Origin: Actinomadura atramentaria DSM 43919
GTDB lineage: Bacteria; Actinomycetota; Actinomycetes; Streptosporangiales; Streptosporangiaceae
DNA length: 64,000 bases
Reading direction: 5' to 3'
Assembly: GCF_000381885.1 (NCBI RefSeq)
Contig: NZ_KB907212.1
Span: forward strand, 310,001-374,000
The position numbers were made by a program, and so were the translations under genes. Position 1 is the stretch's first letter. Every line of letters begins with the position of its first letter. Below, one piece after another: positions 36,644 to 47,504 of this stretch. The notes under the pieces were generated by a model. It saw nothing but the letters and a program-made list of their open reading frames with translations, ran no database searches and had not been told where the DNA came from.

Positions 36644-36819
36644 TGCGTCCATTATGACGTGCCAGGGCCGGGCCAGGGACTCCGGTGCGGCGGCCTTCGT
36701 CCGCGACATCGGTGCCGACGTGTCATCCTGTCCTGGCGCGATGGCGAGTGGCGTCCGCCTTCATGGGAAGGGCGGAACCGCAACGTGCATGAAGACCAGA
36801 CAGTGAGGTTGGAGCGACT

Positions 36820-39516
36820 GTGCCAGCCAAGAACGGCACTGCGAAGGGCGGCCCGTCCGGGGGCGACGGCACCCGGCTGGTGATCGTCGAGTCGCCGGCC
36901 AAGGCGAAGACGATCGCCGGATACCTGGGCCGCGGCTACGTCGTGGAGTCCAGTATCGGCCACATCCGGGACCTGCCCGGGAGCGCTTCGGAGGTGCCGG
37001 CCAAGTACAAGGGCGAGCCGTGGGCGAAGCTCGGCGTGAACGTCGAGCAGGAGTTCGAGCCGCTGTACGTGGTCAACACCGACAAGCGCGCGCAGGTCGC
37101 CAAGCTCAAGAAGCTGCTGGCGGAGGCCGACGAGCTGTTCCTCGCGACGGACGAGGACCGGGAGGGCGAGGCCATCGCCTGGCACCTCCAGGAGGTTCTG
37201 AAGCCGAAGGTGCCGGTCCACCGGATGACCTTCCACGAGATCACCCCCGACGCGATCCGCGCGGCCGCGGCGAACCCCCGCGAGCTGAACCTGCGGCTGG
37301 TGGACGCGCAGGAGACCCGGCGCATCCTGGACCGGCTGTACGGCTACGAGGTGAGCCCGGTCCTGTGGAAGAAGGTCATGCCGAAGCTGTCGGCGGGCCG
37401 GGTGCAGTCGGTGGCGACGCGGCTGGTCGTGGAGCGGGAGCGGGAGCGCATCGCGTTCGTGCCCGCGCACTACTGGGACATCGCCGCCGAGTTCGACACG
37501 GGCAGGGCCGAGGAGCCGACGCGGTTCAAGGCCGGGCTGGTCGCGGTCGACGGGAAGCGGGTCGCGCAGGGCCGCGACTTCGCCTCCGACGGGACGCTGA
37601 AGACGCGGGAGGTCCTGCATCTGGACGAGGCGGCGGCGCGCGGCCTCGCGGACCGCCTGGGCGGCCGTCCGTTCGAGGTCAAGTCCGTCGAGAGCAAGCC
37701 GTACACGCGCAAGCCGTACCCCCCGTTCCGCACGACGACGCTGCAGCAGGAGGCCAGCCGCAAGCTGGGCTTCTCGGCGAAGTACACGATGTCGGTGGCG
37801 CAGAAGCTGTACGAGAACGGCTTCATCACCTACATGCGAACGGACTCGGTGACGCTGTCGGAGACGGCGATCGGGGCGGCGCGGCGGCAGGCGGCGACGC
37901 TGTTCGGCGGCGAGTACGTGCCGGACAAGCCGCGCGTGTACGCGTCGAAGGTGAAGAACGCGCAGGAGGCGCACGAGGCGGTGCGCCCGGCGGGCGACAG
38001 CTTCCGCACGCCCGGCGAGACGGGCCTGAACGGCGACCAGTTCCGCCTGTACGAGCTGATCTGGAAGCGGACGATCGCGTCGCAGATGAAGGACGCGGCG
38101 GGCCGCAGCGTGTCGATCCGGGTGACGGGCGAGTCCACGTCCGGGGAGACCGCGGAGTTCGGCGCGACGGGCAAGACGATCACGTTCCACGGGTTCCTCA
38201 AGGCGTACGTGGAGAGCGCGGACGACCCGTCCACCGACCGCGACGACCAGGAGCGGCGGCTGCCGAACCTGACCGAGGGCGACGGCCTGACCGCCGCGTC
38301 GGTGCAGGCGGAGGGCCACTCGACGCGCCCGCCCGCGCGGTACACCGAGGCGAGCCTGGTGAAGGAGCTGGAGGAGCGGGAGATCGGCCGCCCCTCCACC
38401 TACGCGTCGATCATCGGGACGATCCTGGACCGCGGGTACGTGTTCAAGAAGGGCACGGCGCTGGTGCCGTCCTTCCTGGCGTTCGCGGTGGTGAACCTGC
38501 TGGAGCAGCACTTCGGCAACCTGGTCGACTACGACTTCACCGCGCACATGGAGGACGGCCTCGACGAGATCGCGCGCGGCGAGGCCGAGCGGGTGCGCTG
38601 GCTGAGCCGGTTCTACTTCGGCGACAACGGCGAGGAGGGCCTGCGCGAGCTGGTCGGGGACATCGGCGACATCGACGCCAAGGGCATCAGCTCGTTCCCG
38701 ATCAAGGGGACGAGCATCATGGTGCGCGTCGGCCGGTACGGCCCCTACCTGGACCGCGACGGCGAGCGCGTCAACATCCCCGAGGACATCGCGCCGGACG
38801 AGCTGACGGCGGAGAAGGCCGAGGAGCTGTTCGCGCAGCCGAGCGGCGACCGGGAGCTGGGCACGGACCCGGAGACGGGGCACGTGGTCGTGGCGAAGTC
38901 GGGGCGGTTCGGCCCGTACGTCACCGAGATCCTGCCGGAGCCGCCCGCACCGGCCGAGGGTGAGAAGAAGAAGCGGACGAAGAAGGCCGACGCGCAGAAG
39001 CCGCGGACGAGTTCGCTGTTCAAGTCGATGTCGCTGGACACCGTCACGCTCGACGACGCGCTGAAGCTGCTGTCGCTGCCGCGCACGCTCGGTGAGCTGG
39101 ACGGCGAGCCGGTGACGGCGCAGAACGGCCGGTTCGGCCCGTACATCAAGCGGGGCACCGACAGCCGGTCGCTCGGTGCGGAGGAGGACCTCTTCACCGT
39201 CACGCTGGAGCAGGCGAAGGAGCTGTTCGCGCAGCCGAAGCAGCGCGGCCGGGGCCGCGCGGCGGCGCCGCCGCTGCGGGAGCTGGGCGAGGACCCGGCG
39301 AGCAAGAAGCCGGTCGTGGTGAAGGAGGGCCGGTTCGGCCCGTACGTCACCGACGGCGAGACCAACGCGAGCCTGCGCAAGGGCGACGAGGTCGAGTCGA
39401 TCACGATCCAGCGGGCGGTGGAGCTGCTCGCGGAGCGGCGCGAGAAGGTCGCGGCGAACGGCGGGAAGAAGAAGGCGCCCGCGCGGCGGCGAACGTCGGC
39501 GAAGTCGGGCTCCTGA
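36820..39516 (+). CDS. topA: type IA DNA topoisomerase I
   Basis: An 898-residue enzyme that relaxes negative supercoils. The Toprim domain has VIVESPAKAKTI (about 21-32) and DEDREGEAIAWHL (about 110-122); the catalytic Tyr is residue 338 in FITYMRTDSVTLS. The C-terminus lacks zinc fingers; instead, four GRFGPYV-type repeats (about 630-870) and a Lys/Arg tail bind DNA, as in other actinobacteria. The GTG start has GGAGCGACT directly upstream. It is followed 28 bp later by the MFS-Tmk gene, the usual actinomycete order topA-tmk-holB. Confidence 0.98.
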   Translation: MPAKNGTAKGGPSGGDGTRLVIVESPAKAKTIAGYLGRGYVVESSIGHIRDLPGSASEVPAKYKGEPWAKLGVNVEQEFEPLYVVNTDKRAQVAKLKKLLAEADELFLATDEDREGEAIAWHLQEVLKPKVPVHRMTFHEITPDAIRAAAANPRELNLRLVDAQETRRILDRLYGYEVSPVLWKKVMPKLSAGRVQSVATRLVVERERERIAFVPAHYWDIAAEFDTGRAEEPTRFKAGLVAVDGKRVAQGRDFASDGTLKTREVLHLDEAAARGLADRLGGRPFEVKSVESKPYTRKPYPPFRTTTLQQEASRKLGFSAKYTMSVAQKLYENGFITYMRTDSVTLSETAIGAARRQAATLFGGEYVPDKPRVYASKVKNAQEAHEAVRPAGDSFRTPGETGLNGDQFRLYELIWKRTIASQMKDAAGRSVSIRVTGESTSGETAEFGATGKTITFHGFLKAYVESADDPSTDRDDQERRLPNLTEGDGLTAASVQAEGHSTRPPARYTEASLVKELEEREIGRPSTYASIIGTILDRGYVFKKGTALVPSFLAFAVVNLLEQHFGNLVDYDFTAHMEDGLDEIARGEAERVRWLSRFYFGDNGEEGLRELVGDIGDIDAKGISSFPIKGTSIMVRVGRYGPYLDRDGERVNIPEDIAPDELTAEKAEELFAQPSGDRELGTDPETGHVVVAKSGRFGPYVTEILPEPPAPAEGEKKKRTKKADAQKPRTSSLFKSMSLDTVTLDDALKLLSLPRTLGELDGEPVTAQNGRFGPYIKRGTDSRSLGAEEDLFTVTLEQAKELFAQPKQRGRGRAAAPPLRELGEDPASKKPVVVKEGRFGPYVTDGETNASLRKGDEVESITIQRAVELLAERREKVAANGGKKKAPARRRTSAKSGS

Positions 39517-39544
39517 TGACATCTACGCCGATACTCTGACCGAC

Positions 39545-41569
<2,025 letters not shown>

Positions 41570-41576
41570 TCCGGCG

Positions 41577-42185
41577 TCAGAGCCAGCCGCGCTCGTCCGC
41601 GACGCGGACCGCCTCCATGCGGTTGCGCGTGCCCGTCTTGGCGATGGCGGCGGACAGGTAGTTGCGGACGGTGCCCGCCGACAGGAACAGCCGCCCGGCG
41701 ATCTCCGCGACGGTCGCCCCGGCGCGCGCGGCGTCCAGGACGTCGCGTTCGCGGGCGGTGAGCGGCGAGTCCCCGGCGGCGAGCGTCGTGGCGGCGAGCG
41801 CGGGGTCCACGACGCGCTCGCCGCGGGCGACGCGGCGGACGGCGTCCGCGAGCGCCTCGGCGGGCGCGTCCTTCACGACGAACCCGACGGCCCCGGCCGC
41901 CATCGCGCGGCGCAGGTAGCCCGCCCGGCCGAACGTGGTGAGGATGACGACGCGGCAGTCCGGGGCCTGCTCGGCGAGGACGGCCGCCGCCGCGAGCCCG
42001 TCCATGCCGGGCATCTCGATGTCGAGCAGGGCGACGTCGGGGCGGTGGCGGAGGGCGGCGGGGACGACCTCGTCGCCCCGGCCCACGGCGGCGACGACGG
42101 TGAAGTCGTCCTCCAGGTCCAGCAGCGCGGCCAGGGCGGTGCGGATCATCTCCTGGTCCTCGGCCAGCAGCAGCCGGATCGTCAC
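41577..42185 (-). CDS. LuxR-type response regulator (NarL family)
   Basis: A 202-residue regulator. Receiver domain 1-120 with acidic pocket AEDQ, phospho-Asp in VALLDIEMPGMDG (Asp about 54), TTFG and K in VVKDAP. DNA-binding LuxR HTH at the end: LTARERDVLDAARAG and VAEIAGRLFLSAGTVRNYLS. The GTG start overlaps the stop of the histidine kinase gene (GTGA), so the two are coupled. It converges on tmk with 7 bp between stops. Confidence 0.95.
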   Translation of the reverse strand: MTIRLLLAEDQEMIRTALAALLDLEDDFTVVAAVGRGDEVVPAALRHRPDVALLDIEMPGMDGLAAAAVLAEQAPDCRVVILTTFGRAGYLRRAMAAGAVGFVVKDAPAEALADAVRRVARGERVVDPALAATTLAAGDSPLTARERDVLDAARAGATVAEIAGRLFLSAGTVRNYLSAAIAKTGTRNRMEAVRVADERGWL

Positions 42186-43285
42186 GCGGCGGCCGCTCCG
42201 TCGAGGGTTCCGTCGAGCGTGACGCGCAGCCGCCAGCCGCGCGGGGCGAGCGGGCCCGCGTCCAGCCGTCCCCCGGCCGCCTCGACGCGCTCGCGCAGCC
42301 CGGCCAGGCCGTTCCCGGCGGCGGCCGTGCCGCCGACGCCGTCGTCGCTGATCTCCACGGCGGTCGGCGTCAGCGCGACCGCGCACCGGGTCGCGCGGGC
42401 GTGCCGCACGACGTTGGTCAGGCCCTCCCGGACGACCCAGCCGAACAGCTCCTGCCGCGCGGTGTCCACCGCGTCGGCGGCGGTGGGCAGCTCGGCGGCG
42501 ACGCCCGCCGCGCGCAGCAGCTCGCGACCGCGCGCGAGTTCCCCGGCGAGCGTCACGTCGCGGTACCCGGACACGGCGGCGCGGACGTCCGCGAGCGCCT
42601 GCCGGGACAGGTTCTCGACCTCGGCGATCTCGTCGCGGGCGCGCGCGGCGTCGGCGTCCGCGAGGCGGCGGGCCAGGCCGCTCTTGACGGTGATGACCGT
42701 CAGCGAGTGGCCGAGCAGGTCGTGCAGGTCGCGGGCGATGCGCGCCCGCTCGGCCTCGGAGGCGAGCCGGGCGACCTCGGCGCGGGCGGCGCGCAGCGCG
42801 TCGTTGGCGCTGACGAGCTCGGTGAACGCGAAGATCATCGCCGCGGTGAAGACGATCATGATCGCCTGGAGCCAGCCCGCCTCGTCGAACCACAGCCAGG
42901 GGACGGCCAGCGCGGCGAGCGCCCCGGCCGCCGTGATCGCCGTCGCGTACCGGCGCAGCTCGGCCGCCGCGAGCGCGACGATGACGGCGAGCAGGTAGAA
43001 CGCGTAGATCCTGGCGATGGGCAGTTCCGCGAGGAACAGCGCGGTGAGGACGCCGAGCAGCGCCCAGGCCGCCCGCGTCGCGCCGCGCGCGGCGGCGAGC
43101 GCGGTCAGCGGGTAGCAGGCGGCGAACGCGGCGGCGAGCGCGTAGCCCGCGGCGGCGCGCGCGCCCGACGCCTCCTGCGCGAGGCCGCCGACCGTCACCA
43201 GCGGGTAGGCGAGCATCCCGGCCGCCAGCATGACGCGCCGCCAGCCGTGGACCCACCGCCGCGCGTCCGGGGTGTCCCCGCTCAT
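42182..43285 (-). CDS. sensor histidine kinase (HisKA_3 type)
   Basis: A 367-residue membrane kinase. Five or six hydrophobic segments (about 18-165) precede a short coiled coil, the phospho-acceptor motif RARIARDLHDLLGHSLTVI (about 194-212) and an HATPase domain with ISDDGVGG and GLAGLRERV. It partners the response regulator that overlaps its stop. The ATG at 43285 lacks a Shine-Dalgarno but lies 7 bases after TAGCTT. An in-frame GTG at 43393 overlaps the stop of the upstream membrane gene (GTGA) and would add 36 residues built of Gly-Pro-Ser-X repeats. Confidence 0.92.
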   Translation of the reverse strand: MSGDTPDARRWVHGWRRVMLAAGMLAYPLVTVGGLAQEASGARAAAGYALAAAFAACYPLTALAAARGATRAAWALLGVLTALFLAELPIARIYAFYLLAVIVALAAAELRRYATAITAAGALAALAVPWLWFDEAGWLQAIMIVFTAAMIFAFTELVSANDALRAARAEVARLASEAERARIARDLHDLLGHSLTVITVKSGLARRLADADAARARDEIAEVENLSRQALADVRAAVSGYRDVTLAGELARGRELLRAAGVAAELPTAADAVDTARQELFGWVVREGLTNVVRHARATRCAVALTPTAVEISDDGVGGTAAAGNGLAGLRERVEAAGGRLDAGPLAPRGWRLRVTLDGTLDGAAAA

Positions 43286-43319
43286 GGCCCGCAAGCTAAC
43301 ACCGCCGGACGGCCGCTGA

Positions 43320-43391
43320 GAAGGCCCGCGCGAAGGCCCGTGCGAGGACCCGCGGGAAGGCCCGTGCGAAGGCCCGTCGGAAGGCCCGGTC
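43320..43391. repeat. six-unit 12-bp minisatellite
   Basis: Six head-to-tail 12-mers: GAAGGCCCGCGC, GAAGGCCCGTGC, GAGGACCCGCGG, GAAGGCCCGTGC, GAAGGCCCGTCG, GAAGGCCCGGTC. It fills most of the gap between the membrane gene and the histidine kinase. Being a multiple of 3, it keeps the kinase frame open and would encode a (GPSX)n segment. Confidence 0.9.
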
Positions 43392-43806
43392 ACGCGGCCG
43401 CGAACCGGGCGCGCAGCCGCCCGCCGTTGACGAACGCGACGATGCCGAGCAGCAGCAGCCCGCACGCGGCCTGCTCGACGCGGAACCAGACCGGGAACAG
43501 GCCCGGCAGCGCCACGATGACGACGACCGCCGCGAGCATCACCGCGGACGTGATCCGGAGCCTGCGGTACGCGGCCCGGACGCCGCGCGCGGCGCGCACC
43601 GCGAACCGGAACGTCAGCGCCGAGCCGACGGCGACGAGGACGCCGCGCGTCCAGACGGCGTCGTCGACGATCGCGTGGTGGTCGCGCAGTGCGGCGACGG
43701 CCGCGACGGTGAGCACGCTCAGCGCGAGGTAGGAGGCGGTCAGCAGCTTCGTCGCGCGCAGCGCGCCGGCCGCGCGGTCGTTCTCGGTGGTGTCCATACC
43801 GGTCAT
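43390..43806 (-). CDS. four-helix membrane protein, unknown function
   Basis: A 138-residue protein with four hydrophobic segments (about 20-42, 52-70, 85-103, 108-126) and polar ends. No family is recognised. The ATG at 43806 has GAACGGACG before it; an ATG three codons later is the alternative. It is the first gene of a minus-strand set with the histidine kinase and response regulator, and its stop overlaps a possible kinase start. It may be an input or accessory protein of the two-component system. Confidence 0.65.
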   Translation of the reverse strand: MTGMDTTENDRAAGALRATKLLTASYLALSVLTVAAVAALRDHHAIVDDAVWTRGVLVAVGSALTFRFAVRAARGVRAAYRRLRITSAVMLAAVVVIVALPGLFPVWFRVEQAACGLLLLGIVAFVNGGRLRARFAAA

Positions 43807-43903
43807 CGTCCGTTCGGGCGGCCCCGCGCGGGCAGTGCCGTCGCCCATCACCCCGCCATGACATTCGTCATGGCGCGCGGCGCGGGTCGGTAGCCTGGCG
43901 GGT

Positions 43904-45040
43904 ATGAGCGTGTGGGACGACGTCGTCGGCCAGGAGTCCGTCGTGGACGGGCTGCTGCGCGCGGCCGAGGGCGGCGCGCCCGCGCACGCGTGGCTGTTCA
44001 CCGGGCCGCCCGGCTCGGGGCGGTCGGCGGCGGCGCGGGCGTTCGCGGCGGCGCTCCAGTGCGGGGAGGTGCCGCGCGGCTGCGGGCACTGCGCGTCCTG
44101 CCACCAGGTGCTGCAGGGCACGCACGCCGACGTCGAGGTCGTGCGGCCCGCCGGGCTGTCGTTCGGCGTGAAGGAGACGCGCGAGCTGGTGCTGCGGGCG
44201 TCGTCGTCGCCGAGCGGCGGGCGCTGGCAGATCGTGCTGTTCGAGGACGCCGACCGCGCGACCGAGGCGGCGGCGAACGCGCTGCTCAAGGCCATCGAGG
44301 AGCCGCCGCCCCGGACGGTGTGGCTGCTCTGCACGCCGTCGCCGGAGGATCTGCTGGTGACGATCCGGTCGCGGTGCCGGTTGGTGACGCTGCGGACGCC
44401 GCCCGTCCCGGCCGTCGCGGCGGCGCTCGTCCAGCGCGACGGCGTCGACGCGGACACGGCGCGGGAGGCGGCGCGGGCCGCGCAGGGCCACGTCGGGCGG
44501 GCGCGGCTGCTCGCCACCGACGCCGAGGCCCGCGCCCGCCGCGCGGAGGTGCTGGCGCTGCCGCGCCGGCTGACGGGCGTCGGCCCGGCGGTGACGGCGG
44601 CGGACGCGCTGGTCCGGGCGGCCGAGGCGGAGGCGAAGGCGGAGGCCGAGTCGCTGAACGAGGCGGAGACCTCGGCGCTGCGGCAGGCGCTCGGCGAGAG
44701 CGCGAAGGGCCGGATGCCGCGCGGCACGGCGGGCGCGCTGAAGGAACTGGAGGACCGGCAGAAGTCCCGGGCGACGCGGGTGAAGCGCGACGCGCTCGAC
44801 CGCGCGCTGCTGGATTTGGCGTCCTATTACCGGGACGTGCTGGCGTTGCAGCTCGGCGCGGGCGGCGACCTGGTGAACGAGCCGCTGGCCGCCGAACTGC
44901 GCACGGCCGCCTCGGCGGGCGCGCCGGAGGCGACGATCCGCCGCCTCGACGCGATCATGGCCTGCCGCGAGCGCGTCGGCGCGAACGTGAACCCGCTGCT
45001 CGCGGTGGAGGAGATGACGCTCGCCCTGCGCACGGGCTGA
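43904..45040 (+). CDS. holB: DNA polymerase III subunit delta-prime
   Basis: A 378-residue clamp-loader subunit. The P-loop region is degenerate, GPPGSGRSAAA (34-44, Arg for the usual Lys), as expected for non-hydrolysing delta-prime. The zinc module has Cys53, Cys60, Cys63 and Cys66. VLFEDADRATEAAANALLKAIEEPPP (in two halves about 105-130) is the DExx-like region, and SRC in IRSRCRLV is the sensor. The ATG lies 7 bases after TAGCCT (43891-43896), consistent with leaderless expression. Usual neighbour of tmk. Confidence 0.95.
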   Translation: MSVWDDVVGQESVVDGLLRAAEGGAPAHAWLFTGPPGSGRSAAARAFAAALQCGEVPRGCGHCASCHQVLQGTHADVEVVRPAGLSFGVKETRELVLRASSSPSGGRWQIVLFEDADRATEAAANALLKAIEEPPPRTVWLLCTPSPEDLLVTIRSRCRLVTLRTPPVPAVAAALVQRDGVDADTAREAARAAQGHVGRARLLATDAEARARRAEVLALPRRLTGVGPAVTAADALVRAAEAEAKAEAESLNEAETSALRQALGESAKGRMPRGTAGALKELEDRQKSRATRVKRDALDRALLDLASYYRDVLALQLGAGGDLVNEPLAAELRTAASAGAPEATIRRLDAIMACRERVGANVNPLLAVEEMTLALRTG

Positions 45041-45210
45041 CTCCCGCGCGGCGGACGCGTTCGCCGCCGGTCGTTCTCCTACGATGGGCGAGCCGGCCCC
45101 GGTCGGGCATAAGGTGCGAACCAGTCTGTAACGATGGCTGTGCGCCCGGCACCGGATGCGATAGAAACGTCGGGCGACAACGCGGACGAGAGGCGGGAAG
45201 CGTCATCCCC

Positions 45211-46212
45211 ATGGACGGAAACGGCAGGAAACCGGGTCACGGGGACCGGCTCGGGTCGTGGCGGACGCTGGTTCCCCTCTGCGCGGCCACCGTCGCGGCC
45301 TTCGCGGTCGCGGGCGGGCTCGACGCGGTGGACCGGCACAGCCACGCGCGCTCCAAGGAACGCTCCGCGGCCGCCGCCGCGGCGCACGAGGTCACCGAGA
45401 AGGCCGCCGAGCCGCGCTACGTGGTCGGCGTCCGGCGCAACGGGACGGCGCTGGTCGTCCGGGACGCCAAGACCGGCAAGGACGTCGGGCTGCCCGTCGC
45501 GGCGGCGCCCGGCGCGCGGTTCGAGCGCGTGGCGCGGGGCGGCGGCGCGTACGTCGTCGCGTCGTCGACCGGCCGGAACGTCACGTTCCAGAAACTCACC
45601 CTGGACGGCAAGGGACATCCGGCCTCGCTGACCGCCGTCCCCGGCGCGGCCGTCACCGGCCGCTCCACCGCCTGGTCCGACCTCGCCGTCAGCCAGGACG
45701 GCAGGAGCATCGCCTACGTCACCTACACCGGCAAGGCCGGGCGGGTCGACGTCCTGTCGGGCGCGGAGCGCAAGTCGTGGACGACCAAGTCGGCGGCGCG
45801 CATCGGCAGCCTGTCCTTCGCGGGCCGGACGCTGTCGTTCGTGTGGAGCCCCGTCGCCCGCCCCGGCCGCCACCAGGTCCGGACGCTCGACACCGCCGGC
45901 GAGTCCGGCGACCTGCGCGTCAGCCGCGCCGTGCTGACACTGCCCGCCGGGTCCGGCCCCGCCCTGCTCAGCAAGGACGGCGCGACGCTCATCGCGGGCG
46001 TCGGCGACGACACCGCGTGGACGCTGCGCGCCTACTCGGTGAAGACCGGCAAGCCGACCCGCGACCTGTGGACGCGGGACGTCGAGAGCGGCCTCCGGCA
46101 GCTCGCGGCCGACTCCGGCGGCCACCTGCTCGCCGCCGCCGCGGACGGCAGCCTGTACGGCTCCAAGGAACTGTCGGCCACCGCCGCGGACCTCACCGAC
46201 GTCGCCTGGTAA
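45211..46212 (+). CDS. membrane-anchored beta-propeller-like extracytoplasmic protein
   Basis: A 333-residue protein. One hydrophobic anchor at about 17-36 (WRTLVPLCAATVAAFAVAGG), then a short Ala/Glu helix and an extracytoplasmic domain with repeated Asp-Gly-X-hydrophobic turns (SQDGRSIAYVTYTG, SKDGATLIAGVGDD, YSVKTGKPTRDLW), the pattern of WD40/TolB-like propeller blades. About five to six blades fit. No catalytic residues are recognised. The ATG at 45211 follows GAGGCGGGAAG. Alone, 170 bp after holB; function unknown. Confidence 0.7.
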   Translation: MDGNGRKPGHGDRLGSWRTLVPLCAATVAAFAVAGGLDAVDRHSHARSKERSAAAAAAHEVTEKAAEPRYVVGVRRNGTALVVRDAKTGKDVGLPVAAAPGARFERVARGGGAYVVASSTGRNVTFQKLTLDGKGHPASLTAVPGAAVTGRSTAWSDLAVSQDGRSIAYVTYTGKAGRVDVLSGAERKSWTTKSAARIGSLSFAGRTLSFVWSPVARPGRHQVRTLDTAGESGDLRVSRAVLTLPAGSGPALLSKDGATLIAGVGDDTAWTLRAYSVKTGKPTRDLWTRDVESGLRQLAADSGGHLLAAAADGSLYGSKELSATAADLTDVAW

Positions 46213-46349
46213 GCCCCACGCGGGCGTGACCCGCCCGGCGGCGCGACCCGGCCTGGGCACGGCCGCGCGCCGGTTCGGCGCGGGGCGCGACCCCGGCCGA
46301 CGGCGCGCCGGGCGGCGGCCCTGCGCCCGGCCGCGCGACGCGGCGCGCG

Positions 46350-47486
46350 TCAGGCGGCGACCGTCTCCTTGCGCCCGGCCAGCGGGGCGCGCGGAGGCGA
46401 CGGGACCGTGCGCGGCCCCGGCAGCGCGTAGCGGAAGATCTTCTTCCACGTGCTGCCGGCCTGTTCGCGCAGCGACCCCGTGTGGTACGGCAGCCCGTAC
46501 CGCTCGCACAGCGCGCGGACGCGCGGCGCGATCTCGGCCAGCCGGTTGCTCGGCATGTCCGGGAACAGGTGGTGCTCGATCTGGTGGCTGAGGTTCCCCG
46601 TCATGAGGTGGAACAGCTTGCCGCCGCTGATGTTCGCCGAGCCGAGGATCTGCCGCACGTACCACTCGCCGCGCGTCTCGCCCTCCAACTGCTCCTCGCC
46701 GACCTCGAACACGTCCACCTCGCCGGGGAAGTGGCCGCAGAAGATGATCGTGTGCGCCCACACGTTCCGGACGATGTTCGCGGTGAAGTTCGCGCCGAGC
46801 GTCGAAAGGAACTGCGGCCCGCTGAGCAGCGGGAACGCGATGTAGTCCTTGCCCCACTGGCGGCGGATCTTCTTGCCGATCTCGCGGAGCTTGGCGCGGG
46901 TCTCGGCGCGGTCGTCCTCGCCCTTGCGGATCTTCTCCAGGTCGAGGTCGTGCAGCGCGACGCCGTACTCGAAGAACATCGCCAGCAGCGCGTTGTAGAA
47001 CGGCTGCGCGAGGTACGCGGGGTTCCACGGCTGCTCGGGCGTCACCCGCAGGATGCCGTAGCCCACGTCGTTGTCCTTGTCGAGGACGTTCGTGTACGTG
47101 TGGTGGATGAAGTTGTGGGAGTGCTTCCACTGCTCGGCGGGGGAGACGTTGTCCCACTCCCACGTCGTCGAGTGGATCTTCTGGTCGCGCATCCAGTCCC
47201 ACTGGCCGTGCATGACGTTGTGGCCGATCTCCATGTTCTCCAGGATCTTGGCCACGGACAGCGTCGCGGTCCCGGCGAGCCACGCGGGCGGCAGCGCGGA
47301 CGCCATGAGCATCGCCCGGCCGCCCAGCTCCAGGTACCGCTGCCAGCGGATGACGCGGTGGATGTACGCGGAGTCGTCGTCGCCGAGGTCGGCGAAGATC
47401 TCGTCGCGCAGGTCGTCCAGCTCGCGCGCGATGGCCTCGTAGTCGGCCGGGGTCAGGTGCGCGGTGGGGTCGGTCTTGGCGTTCAT
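46350..47486 (-). CDS. membrane fatty-acid desaturase (acyl-CoA delta-9/DesA3-like)
   Basis: A 378-residue di-iron desaturase that inserts a double bond in fatty acyl chains. The three His boxes are complete: GHNVMHGQ (His89, His93), HSHNFIHH (His122, 124, 128, 129) and QIEHHLFPDMP (about 305-315). Two hydrophobic hairpins flank them. It lies 18 bp downstream of its electron-transfer partner, an oxidoreductase with a 2Fe-2S domain, the pairing known from mycobacterial DesA3/Rv3230c. Expression probably depends on the palindrome at 48622-48656. Confidence 0.94.
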   Translation of the reverse strand: MNAKTDPTAHLTPADYEAIARELDDLRDEIFADLGDDDSAYIHRVIRWQRYLELGGRAMLMASALPPAWLAGTATLSVAKILENMEIGHNVMHGQWDWMRDQKIHSTTWEWDNVSPAEQWKHSHNFIHHTYTNVLDKDNDVGYGILRVTPEQPWNPAYLAQPFYNALLAMFFEYGVALHDLDLEKIRKGEDDRAETRAKLREIGKKIRRQWGKDYIAFPLLSGPQFLSTLGANFTANIVRNVWAHTIIFCGHFPGEVDVFEVGEEQLEGETRGEWYVRQILGSANISGGKLFHLMTGNLSHQIEHHLFPDMPSNRLAEIAPRVRALCERYGLPYHTGSLREQAGSTWKKIFRYALPGPRTVPSPPRAPLAGRKETVAA

Positions 47487-47504
47487 GGGGGTCTCCTTTC
47501 GGAG

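Noticed and set aside
43320-43391. CRISPR-like array
   Set aside because: The 12-bp units are contiguous without spacers, and no cas genes are present anywhere in the window.
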